Source: Rivularia sp. T60_A2020_040 (lineage in GTDB: Bacteria > Cyanobacteriota > Cyanobacteriia > Cyanobacteriales > Nostocaceae). From it: DNA of 57,760 bases. The stretch spans positions 1 through 57,760 of the forward strand of contig JACYMD010000046.1 in NCBI GenBank assembly GCA_015272215.1, read 5' to 3'. Positions 44,446-54,196 of the stretch are shown here, piece after piece. The notes under the pieces were generated by a model. The model had not been told where the DNA came from. It worked only from the letters and a program-made list of their open reading frames with translations, and searched no databases. The translations under genes and the position numbers were made by a program. Each line of letters begins with the position of its first letter. The stretch's first letter is position 1.

Positions 44446-44485
44446 TAAAAAGGGACGCGATATTATCGCATCCCCTTAACTATTA
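44446..44485 (-). terminator. Intrinsic terminator for ftsH
   Basis: On the minus strand AAGGG plus GATGCGATA pairs with TATCGCGTC plus CCCTT with one bulged G, followed by TTTTT. It lies 26-65 bases behind the ftsH stop. Confidence 0.72.
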
Positions 44486-44510
44486 TGCTTTGACAAATTT
44501 TTGAAAAATC

Positions 44511-46397
44511 TTACAAAGATGGAACATATTGTGGTTTTTCGGGTACTTCCGCATATTCAGCCACAATTCTACGGAACTCTTCACCATCAATAGTTTCTTT
44601 CTCAATTAGTAAATCAACTAATCTATCCATCAAGCTACGATGGTCACGCATCATCTGTAAAGCGTTTTTATAACACTCTTCAACGATAGCGCGAACTTGA
44701 GAATCGATCCGAGCCGCAATTGATTCCGAATATTCTGAACGTGTCGTCCAGTCACGACCAAGGAATACTTCTCCTTGTTGACTTTCCAATGATAAAGGTC
44801 CTAAATCGGACATTCCAAATCGCGTTACCATTTGTCGCGCCATACCCGTAACCTGTTGCAGGTCATTTCCGGCACCAGTGGTAACTTCATCTCTACCAAA
44901 AATCACTTCTTCAGCAGAACGTCCACCTAAAGCACCAGTAATTCTCGCTTTCAACTGAGAACGGCTAATCAATCCTTGGTCTTCGCTAGGGGTAAACCAA
45001 GTTAAACCCTGTGCCTGTCCGCGAGGAATCAAGGTAACTTTTTGTACTGGGTCGTGGTCTTTAACCAAGGTTCCGATCAAAGCGTGTCCGACTTCATGGT
45101 AAGCAATCAAACGCTTGCTCTTGCTGTCTACTAAAGGTGTGCCTTCCATACCAGCAACTACCCGGTCTACAGCGTCGTCAATTTCTGTAAGGGTAATACC
45201 TTCTTTACGTCGTCTGGCTGTGAGAATTGCTGCTTCGTTGAGCAAGTTCGCCAAATCTGCACCCGTAAAGCCGGGAGTCCGACGCGCAATGGCTTCGAGA
45301 GATACACTTTGATCTAATTTCTTGTTACGTGCATGGACTTGGAGAATTTCCAAACGTCCTTTGATATCGGGTGCATCAACCATCACCTGTCTGTCAAAGC
45401 GTCCGGGACGTAACAGCGCTGCATCTAGTACGTCAGGACGGTTAGTAGCAGCAATAATAATGATACCAGTGTTACCTTCAAAACCATCCATCTCCGTAAG
45501 CAACTGGTTGAGAGTTTGTTCGCGCTCATCGTTACCACCACCGATACCTGCACCCCGCTGTCTACCTACAGCGTCAATTTCATCAATAAAGATGATACAA
45601 GGAGCGTTATCTTTCGCTTTCTTGAACAAATCACGTACCCGTGAAGCACCAACACCGACAAACATTTCCACGAACTCGGAACCGGAAATACTAAAGAAAG
45701 GTACTCCCGCTTCTCCAGCAATAGCTTTTGCTAGTAAGGTTTTACCAGTTCCCGGAGGTCCGACTAACAATACACCTTTGGGAATGCGTGCGCCGACAGC
45801 AGTAAATTTCTCTGGTTGCTTAAGAAAAGTCACAACTTCACCAAGTTCTTCCTTGGCTTCTTCAATCCCGGCTACATCATCAAACATGACTCCGGTTTTG
45901 GCTTCCATTTGGAAACGCGCCCGAGATTTGCCAAAATTCATGGCTTGACCGGGACCACCGGGAAGATTGCTAGAACGACGGAACAAAAGGAACAGTCCGC
46001 TAATCAATAAAATAGGGAAAATTAAATTGCCTAATAGTCCCCAGATGGCTCCATCATTTCTTGCAGGATGGGCATCGAAACTAACATTTTCTGCTTTGAG
46101 CTTGCTAATCAACTCTGGAGCGTTAACAGGTAAGTCCACCCGCACGCGCTGAATCCGATTTTCCAGGTCTGGGTCAACAGCTTCCACAATCGCCGTTCTA
46201 CCACCTTCATACAAATCCACCATAGTGACTCGACCAGCATCTAAGTATTCCAGAAAGCGACCGTAGGTCATCCGGGTACTAGCTGCATTTTTACCCATAT
46301 CAGCAGGAGTATTCGCAAACGCTCCCTGCCAAAAGAAAAAGCCTATCACTAAAGCAGGCAAGGTCCAAAGAACTAGGACTCTCCAAGAGAATTTCAT
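44511..46397 (-). CDS. ftsH: FtsH protease, FtsH2-like
   Basis: 628 residues. N-terminal anchor ([21 protein letters not shown]) and a second helix near 118-138 enclose a small periplasmic/lumenal domain. AAA module: Walker A GPPGTGKT, Walker [32 protein letters not shown]. Zn-protease motif HEVGH with a distant Asp. Length and N-terminus match the Synechocystis FtsH2 (slr0228) group, which with FtsH3 removes damaged D1 during photosystem II repair. It is monocistronic and lies between two identical 111-bp repeats. Confidence 0.95.
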   Translation of the reverse strand: MKFSWRVLVLWTLPALVIGFFFWQGAFANTPADMGKNAASTRMTYGRFLEYLDAGRVTMVDLYEGGRTAIVEAVDPDLENRIQRVRVDLPVNAPELISKLKAENVSFDAHPARNDGAIWGLLGNLIFPILLISGLFLLFRRSSNLPGGPGQAMNFGKSRARFQMEAKTGVMFDDVAGIEEAKEELGEVVTFLKQPEKFTAVGARIPKGVLLVGPPGTGKTLLAKAIAGEAGVPFFSISGSEFVEMFVGVGASRVRDLFKKAKDNAPCIIFIDEIDAVGRQRGAGIGGGNDEREQTLNQLLTEMDGFEGNTGIIIIAATNRPDVLDAALLRPGRFDRQVMVDAPDIKGRLEILQVHARNKKLDQSVSLEAIARRTPGFTGADLANLLNEAAILTARRRKEGITLTEIDDAVDRVVAGMEGTPLVDSKSKRLIAYHEVGHALIGTLVKDHDPVQKVTLIPRGQAQGLTWFTPSEDQGLISRSQLKARITGALGGRSAEEVIFGRDEVTTGAGNDLQQVTGMARQMVTRFGMSDLGPLSLESQQGEVFLGRDWTTRSEYSESIAARIDSQVRAIVEECYKNALQMMRDHRSLMDRLVDLLIEKETIDGEEFRRIVAEYAEVPEKPQYVPSL

Positions 46398-46596
46398 TTT
46401 AATTTGCCTCTAGATACCAATGGGATGAATCACCCCGTTAACATAATTTATGTGAAACGGATGTATATAAATCCCGATTTGTTTAATTTTCATGACTTGC
46501 CGCATTCGCTTAAAAGTGCTTTACGACATTTGCCAAGAATTTATTATTATTCTTAATTAAATGTAACTTAATTTTAAGACTTTTTACCATGTTAGG

Positions 46597-46655
46597 GAAT
46601 AGGGAAGAGGGAAGAGGGAATTGGGAATTGGGAATTGGGAATTGGGAATTGGGAA
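46597..46655. repeat. GGGAAGA/TTGGGAA heptamer array
   Basis: Runs into 111-bp repeat copy B. A short ORF here is only repeat sequence. The 402-base gap between ftsH and the aminotransferase gene otherwise holds copy B and AT-rich promoter sequence for ftsH. Confidence 0.88.
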
Positions 46656-46658
46656 CAA

Positions 46659-46769
46659 ATTACTCCCTTCCCGGCAGAAGATTACCGATAAAAAAACCCT
46701 TCTAGACGCAGAGAACACATTCGTAAAGAGATAAAGAGAAATAGGTAATTTTCCAGCGGGATAGGAGTA
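46659..46769. repeat. 111-bp inverted-end repeat, copy B
   Basis: Same orientation as and indistinguishable from copy A, 2.5 kb away, on the other side of ftsH. Followed by TGTCAAC heptamers and the aminotransferase stop. Confidence 0.88.
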
Positions 46770-46799
46770 ACTGTCAACTGTCAACTAACTCCCAATTCC

Positions 46800-47987
46800 C
46801 TATTTCCAAAATTCTTCAATTTCCTCAACTAATTGATCGATTTCCGATTCTAAAGTAAAGTAGTGAACGCAGGCACGGACACAATCTGGGTCAGCAATTG
46901 TACGGATAAATATTCCTTTGGCTTCTAAAAATTTGACTAATTCTAAACTAGTTTTAGATTGATTACTTTGCAATTGGAATGAAACTAAACCTGATTCGGG
47001 GGGAGAATGTAGTAGACATTTTATACCCGATACTGCCATTAATTTTTTCCAGAGGTACTCGCTGTTACGACAAATTTGTTGATAACGTTCTTCGGATGTA
47101 CCCCATTTTTGATGCACTGAAATTGCTTCGGTTAAACCAACATAAAAGGGATAAGCTGAAGTTGCGATTTCATATCTTTCCCCGCTTTCTTGCCATTTTA
47201 CAGGTTGAGCTTGACCATCAATAACAATGCTACGCCAACCGACAAAGGTAGGATAAAGACTTTCCCGTTCCTGGGGACGCACGTACAAACCCCCTACACC
47301 CGGAGGTCCACACAACCATTTATGACCTGTAAACGCATAAAAATCCGCTCCCAAGTCGCTCAGATTTAATGGCAATAATCCAACAGATTGCGCTGCGTCT
47401 ACCATTAATTTTGTATTATTGTTTTTACAACAAACTACTATTTTTTCTAAAGGTAAAACTTGTCCTGTATTCCAAAGTACGTGACTTAACACCACCATGC
47501 GGGTACGGGGGCGCAAATGCTGAGCAATTATTGCTACAGGGTCGCCATTATTTAAAGTTGCCATTATCGGACAAGTAGTCACTTCTACAGAAAATCTGCG
47601 TGCTATTTCGCGAGCTGTCGCAACAATTCCTGGATGTTCGCAGTCTGTCAAAAGTATGTGGTCGCCTGCTTTCCAGTCAATGCCCCACATGGCAATATTG
47701 CAACCAACGGTTACATCTTCAGTCAGTGTAATTGTCTCCGATGGTACATTCAACTCGGTTGCAATTGCGACTCTAGTGGCTTTAGTCTGTTGTATAAGCC
47801 AAGCATTAACTTCGCTGCCAAAAGGACCGATTCGCTGAATTTGATCTTGGGCTTGAATTACGGCATTCATCGCCGTTTGCGGCATCGGTCCTTGACCTCC
47901 GAAGTTAAAATAAGCTTTATTCGCTAAAGCGGGAAATTGTTGTCGATATTGATGCAACCCTGTTTGTGTAGCAGATATACTTGTCAT
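46800..47987 (-). CDS. Class V PLP enzyme, C-DES/cysteine-lyase-like
   Basis: 395 residues of fold-type I. PLP-binding Lys in AFTGHKWLCGPPGVGGLYV, VDAAQSVGLLPLNL for the pyridine Asp, and the N-terminus YRQQFPALANKAYFNFGGQGPM resemble Synechocystis L-cysteine/cystine C-S lyase (C-DES), which can release persulfide sulfur for Fe-S clusters. A desulfurase or isopenicillin-epimerase-like activity is the alternative. Stop codon lies at the start of a GGGAATT array. Confidence 0.85.
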   Translation of the reverse strand: MTSISATQTGLHQYRQQFPALANKAYFNFGGQGPMPQTAMNAVIQAQDQIQRIGPFGSEVNAWLIQQTKATRVAIATELNVPSETITLTEDVTVGCNIAMWGIDWKAGDHILLTDCEHPGIVATAREIARRFSVEVTTCPIMATLNNGDPVAIIAQHLRPRTRMVVLSHVLWNTGQVLPLEKIVVCCKNNNTKLMVDAAQSVGLLPLNLSDLGADFYAFTGHKWLCGPPGVGGLYVRPQERESLYPTFVGWRSIVIDGQAQPVKWQESGERYEIATSAYPFYVGLTEAISVHQKWGTSEERYQQICRNSEYLWKKLMAVSGIKCLLHSPPESGLVSFQLQSNQSKTSLELVKFLEAKGIFIRTIADPDCVRACVHYFTLESEIDQLVEEIEEFWK

Positions 47988-47999
47988 ACCAATTTTAGA

Positions 48000-48118
48000 T
48001 TTTAGATTTTGGATTTTGGATTTTGGATTTTAACAACGGATGTATCTGTTTGGGATTTTGCGGAAAGCTGCTAGGGCAGAAACTTACGGGAGCAAGTTTT
48101 TTAAGATGGATTTTGGAT
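48000..48118. repeat. GGATTTT array and dispersed repeat copy 2
   Basis: TTTTGGA units (48000-48032), then GGATTTTGCGGAAAG (48053-48067) through AAGATGGATTTTGGAT, matching the ends of 11814-11879 with a different interior. The remaining 356-base gap before the nuclease gene shows no gene. Confidence 0.6.
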
Positions 48119-48343
48119 GATAAAACGGGTTAAAAGCGACCGATTTATTGACTTTATAAGGGTTTTAAACAGTAAATTCAACTTTTAAATATTTCAAACC
48201 GATTTTTTTTCCTATCTTTTAAAAACTGTTTCCTTTACTTATCCGAACCAGGAATACTGCTATAAGCAATGTACATTACACAACACCAATTTTGGTTATC
48301 TTGATTACTCCCAGATTGCACTAATTCTTGTTAACTTAAAAGA

Positions 48344-49933
48344 ATGTTAATTAATGCCGAACTATTACTACAATATCAAAAGTGTAAACGCCGACCGTTT
48401 TTGAATGTTCACGGCGATAAGAATCAGCAAGATGCTCCTAGCGACTTACTTCTAAAACTGTATCAAGATAAATATGCTCATAAAAAACATATTTTAGAAC
48501 AAATCAGTTATCAACGTCCGAAGTTTTCCAAGGGGGAACCGAAAACTGCGGAAGCGGCAACTTTGGAATTGATGCAGCAGGGAGTTGAATATATTTATAA
48601 AGGGATACTGACAACAAGTTATGCTGACAATCATACTCTGCTAGCACGTCCGGATTTACTCATCAAACAACAGGGTAATTCAAGATTCGGAGATTGGATG
48701 TACGTTCCCGCTAGAGTTGAATTAGGTAAGCGTCCTAAACAAGAATATCAAGTTATTGCCGCATTTTATGCTTTTGTTTTAGAAGCAGTACAACAAGTTG
48801 AGTTGGAAACGGCTTGGTTGATGTTGCGGGGAAAAGAAACTAGATACAACGTTGATTTAGTCAAATGGATACCCCGGATGCAAGAAATTTTGGACGAATG
48901 TATCCAAACGTTGCATTTACCAACACCTCCCGAAGTTTTTATTTCTCGTCAAAAGTGCAGTCTTTGTAATTGGTACAGTAGCTGTCATCAAACTGCTTCC
49001 ACACAAAAACATCTTTCGTTGGTACCGGGAGTAACCCCAGGTCGTTACGATTGGTTAAAAATCCTTGACATTACAACTTTAGAATCTCTTGCTCAAACCA
49101 ATCCTTCAGAACTAAAAGACTTACCCGGTTTTGACAGTGAAGTTGCAACTCAAATTGTTTTACAGGGAAAATCTTTACTCGAAAATCGTCCGCTGTTTTT
49201 ACCACAAGCCTTAGTTGAACAAACGATAACTGAGGAATTTGCAACAACAACACATCAGTCCTTACTAACTCTACCAAACGATAACGCAGTAATTAAACGG
49301 CGATCGCCATCAATTCAATATCCCACAATCGTAGAAATTGACCCAGTAGTATACGAAACTGTTACTTATACAGCTCCCATCGAACTTTATTTTGATATAG
49401 AAGCCCAGCCAGATTTGAATTTAAATTATTTATTAGGAGTTTTAGTTGTTGACAGAGAACATAACACCCAACAGTTTTATTCTTTTCTTGCAGAAAAACA
49501 AGAGGAAGAAAAATTAATTTGGCAGCAATTTTTAGAATTAGTATGGCAATATCCCGATGCACCAATTTATCATTTTTGTGTTTATGAATTCGACACAGTA
49601 CAACGGCTAGCAAAACTTCACCGTACTCCTTCTAAAAAAGTATTACCAGTATTGAATCGATTTGTTGATATCTACGAACAACTAACGGCTACAGTCACAT
49701 TACCAGTTGAGAGTTATGCCTTGAAAGCGATTGCTAGGTGGATGGGATTTGAATGGCGTGACCCAGAAGCCAGCGGAGCTAAGTGTATTTACTGGTATGA
49801 TAGATGGTTGAAAACTGGCGATCGCGCTTTGTTAGAAATCATCAAACGTTACAATGAAGACGATTGTCGAGCAACTCACAGCGTCAAAGATTGGCTAGTT
49901 AACTTTTTTGAAAGTCAATACAATGACAGTTGA
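48344..49933 (+). CDS. TM0106-type RecB-like nuclease with RNase H-like domain
   Basis: 529 residues. N-terminal PD-(D/E)xK region with ELLLQYQKCKRRPFL, ARPDLLI and ARVELGKRPKQEYQ. An Fe-S-type Cys set comprises Cys14 of QKCKRRPF with KCSLCNWYSSC. A helix-hairpin-helix-like patch is ELKDLPGFDSEVATQIVL. The C-terminal RNase H/DnaQ-like fold has LYFDIEAQPD, CVYEFDTVQRL and EDDCRATHSVKDWL. Known from bacteria and archaea as TM0106 family with unproven DNA-processing role. Its last Asp-Ser-stop is in a TGACAGT repeat. Confidence 0.86.
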   Translation: MLINAELLLQYQKCKRRPFLNVHGDKNQQDAPSDLLLKLYQDKYAHKKHILEQISYQRPKFSKGEPKTAEAATLELMQQGVEYIYKGILTTSYADNHTLLARPDLLIKQQGNSRFGDWMYVPARVELGKRPKQEYQVIAAFYAFVLEAVQQVELETAWLMLRGKETRYNVDLVKWIPRMQEILDECIQTLHLPTPPEVFISRQKCSLCNWYSSCHQTASTQKHLSLVPGVTPGRYDWLKILDITTLESLAQTNPSELKDLPGFDSEVATQIVLQGKSLLENRPLFLPQALVEQTITEEFATTTHQSLLTLPNDNAVIKRRSPSIQYPTIVEIDPVVYETVTYTAPIELYFDIEAQPDLNLNYLLGVLVVDREHNTQQFYSFLAEKQEEEKLIWQQFLELVWQYPDAPIYHFCVYEFDTVQRLAKLHRTPSKKVLPVLNRFVDIYEQLTATVTLPVESYALKAIARWMGFEWRDPEASGAKCIYWYDRWLKTGDRALLEIIKRYNEDDCRATHSVKDWLVNFFESQYNDS

Positions 49934-50016
49934 CAGTGGACAGTTGACAGTTGACAGTGGACAGTTGTCTTTAATCTTTAACCTTAAACCTTAAACCTTT
50001 GACCTTTAACCTTTAA
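49925..50016. repeat. TGACAGT, CTTTAAC arrays at the nuclease stop
   Basis: TGACAGT/TGGACAG units starting in the last codons of the nuclease gene, then a ACCTTTA/AACCTTA array reaching the start region of the next gene. Confidence 0.88.
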
Positions 50017-50028
50017 CCTAAGTTTACC

Positions 50029-51207
50029 GTGGGAATTAAAAAATTATTTAAGTTACCATTAATTATTATTTTTTTCGCCACAATTGTGATAATAGTGTTT
50101 TTCTTCAGTAACTTCAGAACTTCTGCTGTCGAGGTAACGGGTATAAACTTTATCGGCGAAGCAATTTTACCCACAGGTACAAATTTTGAAAATACTGAAT
50201 TAGGAGGGTTATCGGGAATAACTTATGATAGTCAAAATCAAATTTATTATGCAATATCTGATGACCGTTCTCAAAAATCGCCCGCGAGATTTTATACTTT
50301 TAATATTAATCTTAATATAGATTCTTTTCAAATTAGCGATATTAAAACTGTTAGTATCACAACTTTAAAAGATAAAAATGGTAAAACATTTTCTCCTGGA
50401 ACTATAGATTCAGAAGGAATAGCAGTAACTAACAACTCATCGATATTCGTCTCATCAGAAGGTGATACAATCGCGGGAATAAATCCATTTATCAAAGAGT
50501 TTTCCCTCAATTCAGGGCAAGAGATTTCTAGTTTAGCAATACCTGAAAAATATTTACCATCTCCAGATAAAAAACGTGGTATTCGTAATAACTTAGCTTT
50601 TGAAAGTCTGGCGATTACACCTGATAAAAGGCATTTATTTACAGCTACTGAAAATGCAATTCTTCAAGATGGTGAAGAAGCCAAACCCAATCAAGAAAGC
50701 TTATGCAGAGTTTTACAATATAATTTGATTAATAAAAAATTAGAAAAAGAATTTCTTTACCCTACTGAAAGAGTCAAACCATTTTTTAATTTTAATGGTA
50801 GGTTTTCTAGCGGATTAACCGATTTAATTGCACTCGACAATCAAGGACATTTTTTGAGTATAGAAAGAACTTTTACAGGTTTAGGTTTTGTGAATTCATT
50901 ATTCAAAGTATCGTTAGAGAATGCTGATGATATACAGAATATTGACAGTCTAAAAAAAGTTGATTTGAAAACCATTAAACCTATTAACAAAGAACTTTTA
51001 TTAAATTTAGGCAACCTAGATATTGCATTAGATAATACCGAAGGGTTAACTATTGGAGAAACTTTACCAAACGGACAACCTTCATTAATTTTAGTCAGTG
51101 ACAATAACTTTAATAAACTCCAACGTACTCAATTTTTAGCATTCCAACTCAAGATAGAATCACGACTCGAAAGACTCTTACGTTTAATTCGCAATCGCAT
51201 TTTCTAA
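50029..51207 (+). CDS. Esterase-like activity of phytase family protein
   Basis: 392 residues from GTG. Signal/anchor segment 8-27. Then the beta-propeller-like core of this family: GGLSGITYDSQNQIYYAISDDR, TIDSEGIAVTNNSSIFVSSEGD, ESLAITPDKRHLFTATENA and NTEGLTIGE. Exported or surface-attached; the family name reflects distant similarity to phytase, and the substrate is unknown. Single gene. Confidence 0.86.
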   Translation: MGIKKLFKLPLIIIFFATIVIIVFFFSNFRTSAVEVTGINFIGEAILPTGTNFENTELGGLSGITYDSQNQIYYAISDDRSQKSPARFYTFNINLNIDSFQISDIKTVSITTLKDKNGKTFSPGTIDSEGIAVTNNSSIFVSSEGDTIAGINPFIKEFSLNSGQEISSLAIPEKYLPSPDKKRGIRNNLAFESLAITPDKRHLFTATENAILQDGEEAKPNQESLCRVLQYNLINKKLEKEFLYPTERVKPFFNFNGRFSSGLTDLIALDNQGHFLSIERTFTGLGFVNSLFKVSLENADDIQNIDSLKKVDLKTIKPINKELLLNLGNLDIALDNTEGLTIGETLPNGQPSLILVSDNNFNKLQRTQFLAFQLKIESRLERLLRLIRNRIF

Positions 51208-51731
51208 GCATAAACTCTTACTCATGTCGCTTTTCTTGCTCCGTATAAACAGGGATACTACTCCATGTATATTTTATTCGATATCTTAAAATAGCTGTTT
51301 AAGTATGTACAATCTACATCCATTCTAGTTGAACAAAAAATCAATTTGATAAACATTGAAAAGTGTTGCATTTACAAGCTTTCACCTCCAAATATCGAAT
51401 TATCCAGGATTGCGATAACAGTATATCCACTTAGATTATTTAGCAAACTTCATGTAGCAGCAAAAAGTGTTTCCGTAAAATTTCTCATAGGAAACATTAG
51501 TTGCTTGTGTTACATAATGTTTAGTGTGTTTACTAGAAATCCCGGTATGCTCAGTTAAAACTTTATATCTAATAAAAATTGATTGCCGTTAGTAAGCAAT
51601 TAAACTTAAGTATAAGTTAAGACCTTATTTTCAATCCCTCTCCTGATTTATAGGGAAGAAAGCTAGAGGTGACTTACTTGTATAAGCACTGATTTCCTCC
51701 CAAATTTAAAAATGTATTAATTCATTGATTT
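51208..51731. other. 524-base intergenic region, nothing recognised
   Basis: AT-rich. A TTG-started 70-codon ORF (51346-51558) has no ribosome site and poor composition. No repeat, tRNA or hairpin of note found. Confidence 0.55.
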
Positions 51732-53342
51732 ATGTTGCAACAAAAAGTCAAGAAGATGTTAATTCAAAAACATAAAACAGAATTAGACACTTATATTGGA
51801 AAATTCCTAAATCATCGTTATTTAATCAGAGACTTAATTGGTAAAGGAGGAGGGGGTAAAGTATATTTAGCAGAAGATTGTACCAACGCTGGAGTACCAG
51901 TAGCGGTAAAGATTTTGTCGTTAAAATTGGATAATCAAACAATATCGCAACGCTTTGCAAAAGAAATTTTTATTAGTTCTCAATTAGGACGTAAAAGTAA
52001 ACATATTGTCCGCATATTAGGCTACGGTATTACTGATGATAAAATTCCATTTTATGTAATGGAATATCTTCAAGGTAAAAATTTATTAGAATTCATCAAT
52101 AATCAGCCTTTAACATTAGAAAAATTCTTTGATATCATCTATCAAATTTGTTTGGGTTTACAATGCGCTTATCAAGGAGTGACTGTCAAAGGAAAAATTT
52201 GTCCAGTTATTCATCGAGATATTAAACCAGAAAATATATTTATTACTCAAGATGCCAAAAAAGCAGAAACAGTTAAAATATTAGATTTTGGGATTGCTAA
52301 ACTCTTAAAAGAAAGGGCTGGAGCAACACTTTCTCAATCTTTTATAAGTAGTTTACCTTATACCGCTCCAGAAAATATGGAAGGACGCAAACTATTAGAT
52401 ATACGTTCGGATATTTACAGTTTGGGTATTCTCATGTATCAGATACTTTGTGGAAAGCATCCATTTCAGTTGAAAAGTAACTCCTTTGGTGAATGGTATC
52501 AAGCCCATCGTTTTGAAACACCGCTTTTATTAAACGAAATAATCAACGAGGCTAATGTACCCCTTGAATTAGAAAATTTAGTGATGAGTTGTTTAGCCAA
52601 AGAAATTAAAAATAGACCTGAAAATATTACCGAAATCTTAGAAAAATTAGAATTAATTCAACGTCAATCCTACCAAATTACCAAAAATGAACATAAACAT
52701 AATATTTCAGAATTATCGATAGATATAACACCATTAAAATTAACTTCTAAAAATATTTGTTTGCAAAAAAAATGGCCTGAAAATAAGCCAATTGCACCAA
52801 TTGCTTTCCCTGATTTACTATATACAGTACAAGGGGAAATTCCTACATTTTGGGTGATGTTACCCCAAGCAGAGATTTATAAATTTTTAGATAAACAAAA
52901 TACTACAGAATTTATCCAAAAAATTAATATTTACCCGATGATTATGTGGCTAACAGTTCTACACGAAGCAAATTCATCATTAACACGCTGGCTATCTTAC
53001 TTCCTAGATATCAAAGATAAACAAGAAGAAAGAATAGTCAGACATTTAGCAGAAAAAGGATACTATCACCTGTTATTTTTTGCATTAGAAGAACCAACAA
53101 AATTACCTCATGTCACAACTGTTACAATTACACTCCACCAGCGCGAACAATTATTAATTTGTTTAGAAGCAAGTCAAAATTCTCAAAGCTTGATTCCATC
53201 CAATCAAAGTAAAACCATTCTCAAAGCACAGTACGAAAAAATGAAGCCGAAAATTCTGCAAAGAATATTGGACGAGCAACAAAAGAAAACACCTATTAAG
53301 CTTTGGTTGTCTAATTTTTTCACTAAACGATTTAAATTTTAG
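51732..53342 (+). CDS. Serine/threonine protein kinase with uncharacterised C-terminal domain
   Basis: 536 residues. The Hanks-type kinase domain (about 29-310) is complete: glycine loop IGKGGGGKVYLAED, VAVK with K60, HRDIKPEN with D163, DFG with D185 and APENMEG. Active kinase expected. Residues 330-536 carry no repeat, sensor or membrane helix I recognise and include PTFWVMLPQAEIYKFLD. A cytosolic signalling kinase; the FHA protein at 10841 could read its products, but this is speculative. Confidence 0.9.
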   Translation: MLQQKVKKMLIQKHKTELDTYIGKFLNHRYLIRDLIGKGGGGKVYLAEDCTNAGVPVAVKILSLKLDNQTISQRFAKEIFISSQLGRKSKHIVRILGYGITDDKIPFYVMEYLQGKNLLEFINNQPLTLEKFFDIIYQICLGLQCAYQGVTVKGKICPVIHRDIKPENIFITQDAKKAETVKILDFGIAKLLKERAGATLSQSFISSLPYTAPENMEGRKLLDIRSDIYSLGILMYQILCGKHPFQLKSNSFGEWYQAHRFETPLLLNEIINEANVPLELENLVMSCLAKEIKNRPENITEILEKLELIQRQSYQITKNEHKHNISELSIDITPLKLTSKNICLQKKWPENKPIAPIAFPDLLYTVQGEIPTFWVMLPQAEIYKFLDKQNTTEFIQKINIYPMIMWLTVLHEANSSLTRWLSYFLDIKDKQEERIVRHLAEKGYYHLLFFALEEPTKLPHVTTVTITLHQREQLLICLEASQNSQSLIPSNQSKTILKAQYEKMKPKILQRILDEQQKKTPIKLWLSNFFTKRFKF

Positions 53343-53397
53343 TTTAAGCATGAGGTACAAAGAAATAGTTAGTCTGCATGACAAAGCTTAAAGGTCA

Positions 53398-53422
53398 ACT
53401 GTCCACTGTCAACTGTCAACTG
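53398..53422. repeat. CAACTGT/CCACTGT array
   Basis: Three to four heptamers between the kinase gene and tRNA-Asp. Confidence 0.75.
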
Positions 53423-53504
53423 TCCCCCCATCTCAAAAAAAAATCCCAGCGACCTCTTGACAAACCACTATGGAAGAGCGATAATCAAAAAGTTGAAAAC
53501 ACAT

Positions 53505-53578
53505 GGGACTGTAGTTCAATTGGTTAGAGCACCGCCCTGTCACGGCGGAAGTTGCGGGTTCGAGCCCCGTCAGTCCCG
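53505..53578 (+). tRNA. tRNA-Asp (GTC)
   Basis: 74 bases. Acceptor arms GGGACTG and CAGTCCC, D-arm GTTCAATTGGTTAGAGC, anticodon stem CCGCC/GGCGG around CTGTCAC with anticodon GTC, T-arm GCGGG-TTCGAGC-CCCGT, discriminator G. CCA is not encoded. Confidence 0.97.
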
Positions 53579-53855
53579 TTCTAAAATCAAAAAATTAAAG
53601 TTCAGCTAAGTTAAGTAAATTATCAAACACTTGACTTTAAGAATTAACCAGATAGTGAATCTGTATAAGAGGCTTGTGAAAAATAATTTCTCAAATTTTG
53701 TAGTGGCAACAAGATACTCGGTTGAGAAATACAGCGAGCTTTCCGGCTTTTACTACCCGATCTAAATGTAGATATTTATTTAGTGAAGTCCTTAATTAGA
53801 AATTAGCCTTTACTTTTTTTGGTTTTTTTTTAATGGTGAAAGTTTACTCATATCT
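53579..53855. other. Intergenic, nothing recognised
   Basis: AT-rich sequence after tRNA-Asp; no gene or structured element identified before the two-hairpin repeat. Confidence 0.5.
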
Positions 53856-53997
53856 TGCACCATAGAAACCTATCGTTAAAATAATTACTAATTGCTTGAC
53901 TTCCTTTTTACCCGCCTGGGACTGTAAGTCCCAGTCTGATAGTAGAAGTCCATTAAAATGGACTAAAAATATTACAGATTTAGATTAGTTATATTTT
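53856..53997 (+). repeat. Two-hairpin dispersed repeat, copy 2
   Basis: Closely matches 181-320. Hairpin I is CTGGGACT/AGTCCCAG (53916-53934), with the T-A pair of copy 1 replaced by C-G on both strands. Spacer TCTGATAGTAGA. Hairpin II AGTCCAT/ATGGACT around TAAA (53947-53964). Confidence 0.82.
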
Positions 53998-54196
53998 TGT
54001 TGATATTTTTGATTAATTAAGTAATTATAGGGCTTTGTGCAAACAAAATATAAGTTGAAATTTATCTAACTATTGCAATTATTCATCAGATCAATCAAAA
54101 TCAACGATCGCATCACTTGCAATTGTCAAGTAAATTTCAACAGACGGTTGCTTTAAAATTGCAAGTGGCTGCAAAAATTCAAATAATAATAACTGT

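Noticed and set aside
46584-46784. 66-codon minus-strand ORF
   Set aside because: Covers an STRR and 111-bp repeat copy B only.
51346-51558. 70-codon plus-strand ORF
   Set aside because: TTG start, no ribosome site, no recognisable protein character.
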